Part shown: positions 15,824 to 24,276 of the stretch, one piece after another
Layout of the letters: every line of letters starts with the position of its first letter
How positions within the stretch are numbered: position 1 is the stretch's first letter
Assembly: GCA_012729315.1 (NCBI GenBank)
Contig: JAAYDI010000139.1
Location: 1 to 64,000, forward strand
Source of the DNA: Planctomycetaceae bacterium
GTDB lineage: Bacteria; Planctomycetota; Planctomycetia; Pirellulales; Pirellulaceae
Direction of reading: 5' to 3'
DNA: 64,000 nt
Position numbers and translations under genes: made by a program
The notes under the pieces: generated by a model
Database searches by the model: none
Told to the model about the DNA's origin: nothing
The model's input: only the letters and a program-made list of their open reading frames with translations

Positions 15824-16666
15824 TCACGCGGCCGTGCGTTTGGTATTGGTTTGCGTGGCCGCCAGTGCCGCTGCCACCGCCTCCACGCCGCGTGCGGCAG
15901 GACAGGTGGGGATACTCAGCATCAGTGGGGTCGCGAGACTGGCGGCGCGGACGACTTCCGGGTCCCGCATCACGCTTCCCAGCGCCGTGATGTGCCGCTG
16001 CAGAAACCGCCAGGCCGACTGGTCCATGCGGCGATGCACGTCCGTGGCCTGGGCCGGGTCTTCCACCTTGTTGACGATCAGCCGCAGGGCGTCTGGCGCG
16101 GCGCCACCCGCCAGGGCTGTCTTGACGGTCGCGTAACAGTCCATGACGGACACCGCGTCGGGAGTCGTGACCAGCACCACCTCGTCGGCGCCGAACCAGA
16201 ACCGATGCACCGCATCGGACGAAGCGCTGCCGACATCGATCAGAACGATGTCAGCGTGCCGTCCGAGGGAGCGGATCTGGCGGACCAGCCGATGCTGGGC
16301 ATGCAGGCTGAAGGGGATTTCGTGGTCCGGAGCCCACACGCCGGGCACGACCAGAATTCCGCCCGGCCCGCGTTCCAGCACTTCGTGGATGTCCCGCCGC
16401 GCCGAGAGAATGTCTCCCAAATGCCCGCGTTCGGGCAGCCGGCACAAGGTGGCCACATCGGCCCGGTAGAGGTCGGCGTCGATCAGCACGACACGCAGCC
16501 CCTGGTCCACCAGGCTGATGGCCACATTGATGGCCAGGGTGGTCACTCCGACGCCCCCCTTGCCGCCCGCGAGCACAACGAGGCGCGGCTGAGGGCCGTG
16601 GGACTGTTGCGTGTCGCGACTGGCCTGCGACACCAGATTTCGCAGTTCGGCAGCTTGATCTAGCAT
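15824..16666 (-). CDS. flhG: FlhG/MinD-like ATPase controlling flagellum number
   Basis: The product is 280 aa. FlhG (YlxH, FleN) antagonises FlhF and limits the number of flagella. The N-terminus has a deviant Walker A (LAGGKGGVGVTTLAINVA): the signature lysine K36 is kept, but the usual P-loop lysine is Val41. Switch regions follow in VVLIDADLYRADVATLCRL and ADIVLIDVGSASSDAV (normally D-x-G/P). VLVTTPDAVSVMDCYATVK is typical of the family, as is LIVNKVED. The first 25 residues lack a clear FlhF-activating DQAxxLR motif apart from MLDQAAELRNLV, which does resemble it. It lies 20 nt after flhF, so the two are co-expressed. Confidence 0.9.
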   Translation of the reverse strand: MLDQAAELRNLVSQASRDTQQSHGPQPRLVVLAGGKGGVGVTTLAINVAISLVDQGLRVVLIDADLYRADVATLCRLPERGHLGDILSARRDIHEVLERGPGGILVVPGVWAPDHEIPFSLHAQHRLVRQIRSLGRHADIVLIDVGSASSDAVHRFWFGADEVVLVTTPDAVSVMDCYATVKTALAGGAAPDALRLIVNKVEDPAQATDVHRRMDQSAWRFLQRHITALGSVMRDPEVVRAASLATPLMLSIPTCPAARGVEAVAAALAATQTNTKRTAA

Positions 16667-16686
16667 GGCGTCCTCGTCTCCGCGTC

Positions 16687-17889
16687 TCAGCTCGTAGCGT
16701 CGATACCCAGGATGCTGCGGGTCAACTTACGGCGGTCGGCGGCAGCGATGTCGTCCGGCACATTCTGGCCGTGGGTGACGTAACTGAGCGGCAGGCGACA
16801 GCTGCGCAGCAGCGGGAGGAGAGTCCCCAGGCCGGTGGCTTCGTCGAGTTTGGTGACGACGATGGCTGTGACGCCCACATCCGCAAACTGGCGCACCGTC
16901 TTCTTCAGGTTTTCCAGACTGTTGACGCTGCTCAGCACCAGGTGCACCTCGTCAGCGCCGGCCTCGGCCAGCAGGCTGCGGAGTTCCTGGATCTTCAGTT
17001 CGTCGCGGGGGCTGCGGCCGGCCGTGTCCATCAGGATCAGGTCGAGATTGGCCAGGCGTTCGACAGCGCGGCGCATCTCCCGCGGCGTCGCCACCACTTC
17101 CATCGGCAGATCGATAATGTCGGCATACGTCCGCAGCTGTTCCACCGCGGCGATGCGGTAGGTGTCGACCGTGATGAGCCCCACGCGGCGGCGCTCCCGC
17201 AGATGGAAGTTCCCCGCCAGCTTGGCGATGGTGGTGGTCTTGCCCACCCCGGTGGGTCCGACCAGCGCGACCAGCCGGCGGTGACCCGGCGTGACACGCA
17301 GCGGACCGGTTACCTGCAGCTCGGCTTCGATCATCCGGACCAGACGCGCCTTGAGCAGGACGGCGTCTTCCAGATCGCCGGGGGCGGCCCCGTGCCGCAG
17401 CCGGTCGATCATCTCGCGCGCCAACTCCTCACTCACCTCGGCGTCGATCAAGTCGGTGAACAGGTGGAACAGGGAGGCCGGCAGGTCCGGGCCGGTTGCC
17501 GGCGCGCGGCGCTGGCACAGATCCTCCACCATCGACTGCAGGCCGTCGAGCTGGCAGCGCAGATCGTCGCGAAACTGGTCCCGGAAGCTCTGCTGGTCGG
17601 CCGGCGGAATCGGCGCCGTCTCGCGGCGCTGCACCGGCGCGCGCACACCGCAGACCTCGCCTCCTGCCCCGCCGGCCGGCGCGGCCGCCTCGAGCGGCTC
17701 GGCAAACCGGCTGGGCACATGGACCGTGGCCGACGCGGTCACCTCAATCTGGCGAACGCCCAAGAGCCGCTGCAGGAGCCCGCCACGCAGCTCCCGCGTA
17801 TGCAGCACCGCGGCGTGAGACCCGAGATCCTGGCGTACCAGCTGCAGCGCTTCCTGCATCGAGCGGGCTCGATACGTTTTGACGTCCAT
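16687..17889 (-). CDS. flhF: Flagellar SRP-like GTPase FlhF
   Basis: The product is 400 aa. FlhF is an SRP-family GTPase that sets the place of flagellum assembly. It has a B domain (MDVKTYRARSMQEALQLV), a variable linker with a basic/Pro-rich stretch (60-100), an N domain and a G domain. The G domain has P-loop VALVGPTGVGKTTTIAKLAG (207-226), RVGLITVDTYRIAAVEQLRT, LIMDTAGRSPRD and VTKLDEATGLG. All GTPase motifs are intact. The start (MDVKTYRA) is chosen for the AAGGA ribosome site 7-8 nt upstream and for its fit to the family. It follows flhA by 66 nt and is followed by flhG. Confidence 0.95.
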   Translation of the reverse strand: MDVKTYRARSMQEALQLVRQDLGSHAAVLHTRELRGGLLQRLLGVRQIEVTASATVHVPSRFAEPLEAAAPAGGAGGEVCGVRAPVQRRETAPIPPADQQSFRDQFRDDLRCQLDGLQSMVEDLCQRRAPATGPDLPASLFHLFTDLIDAEVSEELAREMIDRLRHGAAPGDLEDAVLLKARLVRMIEAELQVTGPLRVTPGHRRLVALVGPTGVGKTTTIAKLAGNFHLRERRRVGLITVDTYRIAAVEQLRTYADIIDLPMEVVATPREMRRAVERLANLDLILMDTAGRSPRDELKIQELRSLLAEAGADEVHLVLSSVNSLENLKKTVRQFADVGVTAIVVTKLDEATGLGTLLPLLRSCRLPLSYVTHGQNVPDDIAAADRRKLTRSILGIDATS

Positions 17890-17955
17890 GATGATTCCTT
17901 CTGGTGGCAAGCTTCGGGCTGGTCCGGGGAGGCCCAGGGGCGCGGCACGCGTCGG

Positions 17956-20034
17956 TTACCGCCCGCCTCCCGTCGCATCATTGACAATTCCAACCGACTC
18001 AATCTGCGTATCCCGGGTGATTTCGTTGTAGCTCAGCACGTGCACATTCGGCAGGTTGCCGGCAGTTAACTGCTTCAGGCCAGGCCGAATCTGCGGGCTG
18101 ACGAGCAGCACGGGGGGATGATGGTCCTGCGCCAGCCGGGCCAGGCCGGCGGCCAGCAGGGAACAGGTGGTTTCGACCGCCTGCGGCGACATCCGCACGA
18201 ACAGGCCGCGTTCGTTGTGCTCCAGACCCGCCGCAATCCGCTCCTCCAACGCCGGATCCAGCGTGACGACGAACAGCCGATTCTCGCTGTCGCGGTACCG
18301 CGTGCAGAGCGTGCGCGCCAGACGGTGCCGCACGTATTCCGTCAACCAGATGGGGTCCTTCGTCCGCGGCGCGTAATCCCCCAGGGTCTCGAGAATCGTG
18401 CTCAGCTGACGGATCGGCACCTGCTCGCGCAGTAGCAGCTGCAGCACCTGCTGTACGTCCCCCAGCTTCATCACGTTGGGGATCAGCTCGTCGACGACGG
18501 CCGGCGCGACCCGTTTGAGTTCGTCAATCAGATGCTTGGTCGCGTCGCGCGTGAGCAACTCGTCGGCATGCCGCCGCACCACTTCCTGAAGATGCGTGGC
18601 CAGCACGGCGGCCGGCTCCACCGGCATGTAGCCGCACATCTCGGCCCGGTCACGCAGGGCCGGCTCGATCCACACCGCCGGTTGCTGGAAGGCCGGGTCG
18701 CGGGCCTCCAGGCCCGGTACGACACCGGTCGTCATGCCGGAATCCATCGCCAGCAGCCGGTCCGGATACAACTGACCCTCGGCGACCGGGTTGTTGGCAA
18801 TCTTGATGCGGTACTGGTTCTCGTCCAGCCGCATGTTGTCGCGGATCCGCACTTTCGGCAGCACGATGCCGATGTCCGCCGCCACCGCCTGCCGTACCCC
18901 TGTGATGCGCGGCAGCAGATCGCCGCCGCGGCTCGGGTCGGCCAGGCGGATCAAGCCCACGCCGATCTCGATCTCCATCGGATCGATGGCCAGGTAGTCT
19001 TCGATCCGCTCCTCGGGCTGCTTCGCCTTCTCCGCGTCCGCCCGGGCGGCGGCCGACGCGACGGCCGCCTCCTGCCGTTTCTGCTTGGAGAGCATCACGG
19101 CCAGCGCGCAACAACCTGAGCCCAAGGTGAGCAGCGGCACGCGGGGCAGGTTCGTGAAGATCAGGATCAGGAGAAAACCACCGGCCACCGCCAGCGCCTG
19201 GGGCCGTGAAAATATCTGCTGTACGAAATCGCCCGGAAGGTTGGACTTCTGCGTGCTGCGCGTGATCAACAGGCCGGCGGCCAGCGAGATCAGGAAGGCC
19301 GGCACCTGGCTGACCAGGCCGTCGCCGATCGTCAGTTTCGTGAACAGCGAGCCCGCCTCGGCAAACGTCATGTGGGCTTCCCACACACCGATGATCAGAC
19401 CGCCGATGATGTTGATGAGTGTGATGACGATGCCCGCAATCGCGTCCCCCCGCACGAACTTGCTGGCACCATCCATCGCCCCGTAAAAGTCCGCCTGAAG
19501 TGTGATTTCGTTCCGCCGCCGCTGCGCCTCCTGCTCGTCTATCACGCCCGCGTTCAGGTCAGCGTCGATCGCCATCTGGCGACCCGGCATGCCGTCCAAC
19601 GCAAACCGCGCGGCCACTTCGCTGATCCGCGTCGCACCCTTCGTGATCACCACGAACTGAATCACCACGATGATCACGAACAGGATCAGGCCGACGACCA
19701 CCTTGTCCCCTGTCACGAACTGGCCGAAACTGGCGATCACGTGCCCGGCCGCCGTGATACCGTCGGTCTGGGCGTGCGTGAGGATCAGACGCGTCGAGGC
19801 CACGTTCAACACCAGTCGCCCAAACGTCGAGGCCAGCAACAACGAAGGAAAAATGCTGAACTCCAGCGGCGTGCGCACGTAGATCGTGGTGAGCAACACA
19901 ATGATCGCGATCGTGATGTTGCCCGCCAGCAGGATGTCCAGAAGAAACGGCGGCAATGGGACCAGAATCACCAGCACGCTGGTGATCATCCCGACAGGGA
20001 AGAGCAGATCTCGCCACCGAGACATCCGTGACAT
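17956..20034 (-). CDS. flhA: Flagellar export gate protein FlhA
   Basis: The product is 692 aa. FlhA forms the nonameric export gate of the flagellar type III secretion system. The N-terminal part has about eight membrane segments beginning VGMITSVLVILVPLPPFLLD. The conserved cytoplasmic loop (FHIPEP signature) reads RISEVAARFALDGMPGRQMA, then IDADLNAG. The C-terminal cytosolic domain follows (DPMEIEIGVGLIRLAD onward) and ends with the substrate-docking part. Length and motifs are standard. Two ATGs nine nt apart could serve as start. In most genomes flhB directly precedes flhA; here a sulfotransferase gene and a membrane-protein gene lie between them. Confidence 0.96.
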   Translation of the reverse strand: MSRMSRWRDLLFPVGMITSVLVILVPLPPFLLDILLAGNITIAIIVLLTTIYVRTPLEFSIFPSLLLASTFGRLVLNVASTRLILTHAQTDGITAAGHVIASFGQFVTGDKVVVGLILFVIIVVIQFVVITKGATRISEVAARFALDGMPGRQMAIDADLNAGVIDEQEAQRRRNEITLQADFYGAMDGASKFVRGDAIAGIVITLINIIGGLIIGVWEAHMTFAEAGSLFTKLTIGDGLVSQVPAFLISLAAGLLITRSTQKSNLPGDFVQQIFSRPQALAVAGGFLLILIFTNLPRVPLLTLGSGCCALAVMLSKQKRQEAAVASAAARADAEKAKQPEERIEDYLAIDPMEIEIGVGLIRLADPSRGGDLLPRITGVRQAVAADIGIVLPKVRIRDNMRLDENQYRIKIANNPVAEGQLYPDRLLAMDSGMTTGVVPGLEARDPAFQQPAVWIEPALRDRAEMCGYMPVEPAAVLATHLQEVVRRHADELLTRDATKHLIDELKRVAPAVVDELIPNVMKLGDVQQVLQLLLREQVPIRQLSTILETLGDYAPRTKDPIWLTEYVRHRLARTLCTRYRDSENRLFVVTLDPALEERIAAGLEHNERGLFVRMSPQAVETTCSLLAAGLARLAQDHHPPVLLVSPQIRPGLKQLTAGNLPNVHVLSYNEITRDTQIESVGIVNDATGGGR

Positions 20035-20215
20035 TGCCGTCCGATCGATTCAATGCGGAGCGCGGCCCCGCGTGAAACTCAAGGGGGAAAGCGTCGAAAT
20101 ACGTGACTGCACATGTTGTGGAGAAGAGGGGCGGAGAGTACCGCAATGTGGAGCGAGTGTCCAGATCTTTTCTTTCGTGCCAGGGGGGTGCTAGCAGAGG
20201 AGTTTGAGCTGTTCG

Positions 20216-20230
20216 GTGTTCACTGAACAC
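20216..20230. promoter_or_regulatory. 15-bp perfect dyad, operator-like
   Basis: GTGTTCA, one C, then TGAACAC forms a perfect inverted repeat in the 250-bp divergent space between flhA and the sulfotransferase gene, about 60 nt before the latter's start. Such half-sites suit a dimeric helix-turn-helix regulator. Which regulator is unknown. Confidence 0.4.
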
Positions 20231-20288
20231 TCCCCCGCCCGGTTCCGAATGGAAGGCTGGCCGATTACAATGGCCTGGGAATACAGGG

Positions 20289-21545
20289 ATGAACGGGCGC
20301 AACATGACTGGCCAGCCGGCATCGACCGAACGAACTCCGCAGGCGTCTGCCAAGACGCATCCCTATCCGGCATGGTCGCCGCGGTTCTGGCATGGGATGC
20401 GGTTTGGGGACTGGATGCGGCTGCTGGTGGAGAATCGCTTTCGCGTCCATCCGTACCGGTGGGCGATGGTCGTTTTGATCTCGTTGATCACCCCTTTCAA
20501 CACGTTGATGTCGCGCTTCCAGCGGCTGTGTTTCGGACACCGCATTGACGCGACGCCGATCCAGCCGCCGCTGTTCATTGTTGGACACTGGCGCAGCGGT
20601 ACGACGTTTCTCCACGAGTTGCTGGTGCTGGACGAGCGGTTCACGTTTCCGACGACGTACCAGTGCTTTGCTCCGGAGCATTTCCTGCTGACGGAGTGGT
20701 TTTTGGCCCGGTACTGCGGCTTCCTGTTGCCCAAGCAGCGCCCGATGGACAACGTGCGGACGGGGTGGCAGCGTCCCCAGGAAGACGAGTTCGCGCTGCT
20801 GACGATGGGCGTCCGCACCCCCTACCGCCGGATGGCGTTCCCCAACCATCCGGCTCCCGATCTGGAATACCTCAATATGGAAGGCATTCCAGCGCCCGAG
20901 TTGGAGAAGTGGTGCCGCGCGATGCGGACTTTCGTACAGACGCTGACCTATCGCAGCGCCAAGCGGGTGATTCTCAAGTCACCGACCCATACGGGGCGGA
21001 TCGCGTTGTTGTCCGAGCTGTTCCCAGGCGCTCAGTTCATTCACATCACGCGGGATCCGTACGCCCTGTTTCCGTCGACGCAGCGGTTGTGGAAGTCGCT
21101 CGATGCCGCCCAGGGTTGTCAGGTGCCCCGGCACCAGCAGTTGGACCAGTACGTCTACGACGCCTTGCTCCGTATGTACGATGGTTTTACGAAGCAGCGG
21201 GCCCAGCTGGATCCGGCCCAGATCGTGGACATTCGCTATGAGGACCTGGTGGCGGACCCGCTGAGCGTGGTTGAGGAAATCTACCGGAAGCTGAGTCTGG
21301 GAGATTTCGCGCGCGTGCGTGGTGCGCTCGAGGCATACCTGCACCGCGAGAAGTCGTACCAGACGAACCGGCACGAGCTGACGCCGGAGGTCCGCGCCGA
21401 GATCCGGCGCCGCTGGCATCACTACTTCGAGCAGTACGGCTACGATACCGCTGCCGCGGATCGCGCTCAGGGGAACGCGGCGGCGATGGGCTGCCCCGAG
21501 CGATCGCAAGGCGGCAGTCTGGGGGCCAGATCGCGGCGTGCGTAG
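20289..21545 (+). CDS. Sulfotransferase family protein
   Basis: The product is 418 aa and resembles the sulfotransferase_3 group. The PAPS 5'-phosphosulfate loop is FIVGHWRSGTTFLHELL (96-112, with G99, R102, S103, G104, T105). The 3'-phosphate site is probably KRVILKSPTHTGRI with FIHITRDPYALFPSTQRLW. A C-terminal DIRYEDLVADPL and YQTNRHELTPE are typical of this group. It should transfer sulfate from PAPS to a carbohydrate, lipid or protein hydroxyl. There is no signal peptide, so it is cytoplasmic or peripheral. It interrupts the flhB-flhA order and its last 79 nt overlap the end of the opposite-strand membrane protein. The start may instead be ATG 20304. Confidence 0.85.
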   Translation: MNGRNMTGQPASTERTPQASAKTHPYPAWSPRFWHGMRFGDWMRLLVENRFRVHPYRWAMVVLISLITPFNTLMSRFQRLCFGHRIDATPIQPPLFIVGHWRSGTTFLHELLVLDERFTFPTTYQCFAPEHFLLTEWFLARYCGFLLPKQRPMDNVRTGWQRPQEDEFALLTMGVRTPYRRMAFPNHPAPDLEYLNMEGIPAPELEKWCRAMRTFVQTLTYRSAKRVILKSPTHTGRIALLSELFPGAQFIHITRDPYALFPSTQRLWKSLDAAQGCQVPRHQQLDQYVYDALLRMYDGFTKQRAQLDPAQIVDIRYEDLVADPLSVVEEIYRKLSLGDFARVRGALEAYLHREKSYQTNRHELTPEVRAEIRRRWHHYFEQYGYDTAAADRAQGNAAAMGCPERSQGGSLGARSRRA

Positions 21546-23053
21546 ATCGCGTATCCGTCGTCGCGGTAGACACGCTGCCAGGGCGCATCCGCGCCGGCCG
21601 CCTGCAGCGGCTCCAGTCGGGCTTCGAGCGGACTGGACCGCGGCACGAGCACCACGTCGGGCGGGTAGCGGCGGAGCACCTGCTGCCAGGCGCGCGCGGT
21701 GGCGTATAGATCCCACAACTCCCGTACCTGATCGGGTGGGAAGGCCACTTCGTAGCGGCCGTCACAGCTGACCTTCACGGCTGGATGCAGCTTCCACGAC
21801 ACGAACGCGCCGGCCTCGAACGGCACCATGGCGTGGCCCTTGAAGGCCGCCGCGCGCAGATACTCCACCGCCCCTGCCGGGTACTGGAGCGACGGGTCTT
21901 CGGCCCGGGTCAGCGGCAGACGCAGATCCCAGCATCGATTGTGCGCCGCCTGCGCGATACCCAGGACGCCCAGCCCGATCCACAGGCCGCAGAGCCATCT
22001 GGCGTGTTTACAGCTGAACAGGCCGATGGCCCGGCCCGCGGTGGTCTCAGCCAGCAGCGGAGGCACGTAACTGATCCAGACCACCGCGTAGATCGACAGA
22101 TGCCGCACGTGCTGGCAGGCCAGCAGGGCGGGCACGAGGATCATGAGTAGTTCCCCGGAGCGCTGGCGCGCGTGCCGGCACAGGACGTACCCGAGCGGCA
22201 GCCAGGTGATGGCGTACGGCACCAGCAGGCGCGGAAAATGCCAGAGCGGCTGCCATTCGGCGATGAAGGGGCGGTCCATACGTACGGCGTGCCATAGATA
22301 GGGCCCGTACTGCCAGCCGTACGGGTTGACGCCCAGCAGCACCGCCATCGCCGCGGCGACGGCCCACAGATGCCGCGTGGCGCGGGTCGCGGCGCCGATC
22401 GCCCGGTGGTGGCGGTAGGCCTCGACCCAGCGCCCCAGCGCGTAGATCCCGTAAAGACCGGCGCCGACCAGGAAGCCGGCATGCAGGTTGATCCAGACGA
22501 CGTAGACCGGGATCCAGATCAGGATCCACCGCCGTCCCCCCTGCCGGTCCTGTTCCAGCAGGTGCAGCAGGCCGACGGTCCCGCACAGCGTAAACAGCTG
22601 AGCGCGCACCGAGAGGAAGCCGATGCAGCCGCAGAGGATAGCCAGCGGTGCGAGCAGTGACAGTACTGCGTCACTGGATCCGCGGCGTTTGGCCAGGAGC
22701 CAGCAGCCTGCCGCGACGGCACACGCCCCGGCATACTTCAACAGCGTCAGGCCGGTGCCCCCCAGACTCATGCTCAACACATAGAACACGGCGCCGGCGC
22801 CCCATTCATGATGGACGCACGGACTGACGGTCGGTGTGTAGGCGAACACGTCCTCGATCGGCACGCTCCTCGTCTGGAGCGCCTCGCGGAACCAGGCCAT
22901 TTCGTGGTACAGGTCTGGCGACACCCGGTGGATGGCGCTGATGCTGCCCACCCAGACGCCCAGCAGTCCGAACCAGCTGGCCCAGCGCAACCGCGGGCCG
23001 GCGTCGTGCGGGTGTTGTTCTGCGGTGTCACATGTCACGGGCGAGCCCCCCAC
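21467..23053 (-). CDS. Polytopic membrane protein, GT-C-like
   Basis: The product is up to 528 aa, with about ten hydrophobic segments in the first 370 residues and a soluble C-terminal part of about 150 residues. An early extracytoplasmic loop carries SPDLYHEMAWFREALQ and SPCVHHEWGAGAVFY, which recalls GT-C glycosyltransferase-like proteins with acidic and HEW motifs in the first loop. Family assignment is only tentative. The C-terminal part has AAFKGHAMVPFEAGAFVSWK and VKVSCDGRYEVAFPP. The listed start is GTG; a GTG 15 nt downstream with GTGGGGGG ahead of it is also possible. It is convergent with the sulfotransferase gene, with overlapping ends. The two may act together on a sulfated envelope glycan, which is inference. 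Confidence 0.8.
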   Translation of the reverse strand: MGGSPVTCDTAEQHPHDAGPRLRWASWFGLLGVWVGSISAIHRVSPDLYHEMAWFREALQTRSVPIEDVFAYTPTVSPCVHHEWGAGAVFYVLSMSLGGTGLTLLKYAGACAVAAGCWLLAKRRGSSDAVLSLLAPLAILCGCIGFLSVRAQLFTLCGTVGLLHLLEQDRQGGRRWILIWIPVYVVWINLHAGFLVGAGLYGIYALGRWVEAYRHHRAIGAATRATRHLWAVAAAMAVLLGVNPYGWQYGPYLWHAVRMDRPFIAEWQPLWHFPRLLVPYAITWLPLGYVLCRHARQRSGELLMILVPALLACQHVRHLSIYAVVWISYVPPLLAETTAGRAIGLFSCKHARWLCGLWIGLGVLGIAQAAHNRCWDLRLPLTRAEDPSLQYPAGAVEYLRAAAFKGHAMVPFEAGAFVSWKLHPAVKVSCDGRYEVAFPPDQVRELWDLYATARAWQQVLRRYPPDVVLVPRSSPLEARLEPLQAAGADAPWQRVYRDDGYAIYARRDLAPRLPPCDRSGQPIAAAFP

Positions 23054-23107
23054 GAATCACGGCGGGCGGCCACTGCGCCGCCTCCGGCCGGTGCTGAACT
23101 CTAGCAT

Positions 23108-24190
23108 TTACGCCGCGTGCTGGCCGGGAAGCGTCTTACCCTGCAGCTGGTAGACGTAGCGGAGGATTTCGGCCACCGCCGCGTACTGATCGGTCGGGAT
23201 CGGCTTGTTGAGGTCGACGTGTTTGTAGAGCGCCTGGGCCAGCGGCTTGCGTTCGAGGACCGGGATATTGTGTTCCAATGCGAGGCGGCGGATCTGCTGG
23301 GCCATCACACCGGCCCCCTTGGCCACGACGATCGGCGCCTCCATGGTGGCCGGATCGTACTGGATGGCCACCGCCAACTCGGTCGGGTTCGTGACCACAA
23401 CGTCGGCCTTGGGCACCGCCGTCTTCAGGCGGTTCATGACCAGTTGTCGCTGCACCTGCCGCCGGCGGGCGATGATGTGCGGGTCCCCCTGCAGCATCTT
23501 GAACTCCTCGCGGACCTCCTGGGTGGTCATCCGCAGGTCCTGCTCGTGCTTCCAGCGTTGGAATCCGTAGTCGAAGATGGCCAGGATCAGCAGCGCGATG
23601 CCGATCTTGAGGCAGGTGTCCAGCAGGATGTTGCTCGTGGCGCTCCCGATGTCACCCACGTCGCGCATGCTCAGAGCGAAGATCTCATCGTAATGATCGT
23701 AGACGCACCAGGCGGCGACCGCCGACACCACGGCGACCTTGAAGATGCCAAACCCCAGCCGCACCACACTGGTCAGCGAGAACAGGCGGCGGGCGCCCTG
23801 GAGCGGATCGATGCGGCTGAGGTCGGGCGCCAGCTTCTGCGGCAGGAACAGGAAGCCGACCTGTCCCAGATTCGTTACGATCCCCAGCAGCAACAGCAGG
23901 CCGAAGAAGGGCAATAGCACCCGCGCCAGGCGTGCCAGAATGCCATGGCAGGCTGTCACCGCGGTGGGCGCGTCGAACTGCAGCGCCGCCGTGCCCCCCA
24001 GTTGCTCGCGCGTCAGATCCCCCAGGAACGCGCACAGGCCGCGGCCGTAGTACATCAGCGCGAGGGTGGCGCCGACCAGCAGCGCTGCCGAGGCCAGGTC
24101 CTGGCTGCGCGCGACCTGACCCTCTTCACGCGCCTTCTGGCGGCGATACGGTGTGGCTTCCTGCGTCTTGTCGCCGAACTGTTCTGCCAT
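23108..24190 (-). CDS. flhB: Flagellar export switch protein FlhB
   Basis: The product is 360 aa. FlhB switches export specificity from rod/hook to filament subunits. The N-terminus (DKTQEATPYRRQKAREEGQV) is the family signature. Four membrane segments follow. The cytosolic part contains MTTQEVREEFKMLQGDPHI, and the self-cleavage site VVTNPTELAVAIQYDP at 265-280. The usual NPTH is NPTE here (E271). Cleavage between Asn268 and Pro269 does not need the histidine strictly, so function is probably kept, but rate may differ. It follows fliR after a 78-bp leader with AC-rich repeats on the coding strand. Confidence 0.95.
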   Translation of the reverse strand: MAEQFGDKTQEATPYRRQKAREEGQVARSQDLASAALLVGATLALMYYGRGLCAFLGDLTREQLGGTAALQFDAPTAVTACHGILARLARVLLPFFGLLLLLGIVTNLGQVGFLFLPQKLAPDLSRIDPLQGARRLFSLTSVVRLGFGIFKVAVVSAVAAWCVYDHYDEIFALSMRDVGDIGSATSNILLDTCLKIGIALLILAIFDYGFQRWKHEQDLRMTTQEVREEFKMLQGDPHIIARRRQVQRQLVMNRLKTAVPKADVVVTNPTELAVAIQYDPATMEAPIVVAKGAGVMAQQIRRLALEHNIPVLERKPLAQALYKHVDLNKPIPTDQYAAVAEILRYVYQLQGKTLPGQHAA

Positions 24191-24238
24191 CGACCCCTGG
24201 CCTGCCGCACGCCGCCCACCGGGCCGCGCAGGACGTGG

Positions 24239-24276
24239 ATGGTTGTGGTGTTATGGTTGTGGTTATGGTTATGGAC
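24239..24276 (-). repeat. AC-rich repeat leader upstream of flhB
   Basis: On the coding (minus) strand the fliR-flhB gap begins with repeated CATAAC and CACAAC units. It has two ACAAC motifs 14 nt apart. It resembles the leaders of fliE and flgD, though it is shorter. Confidence 0.5.

Noticed and set aside
20100-20125. Possible sigma-54 site upstream of flhA
   Set aside because: Only TGCA and GTG match; the -24 GG and spacing are wrong.
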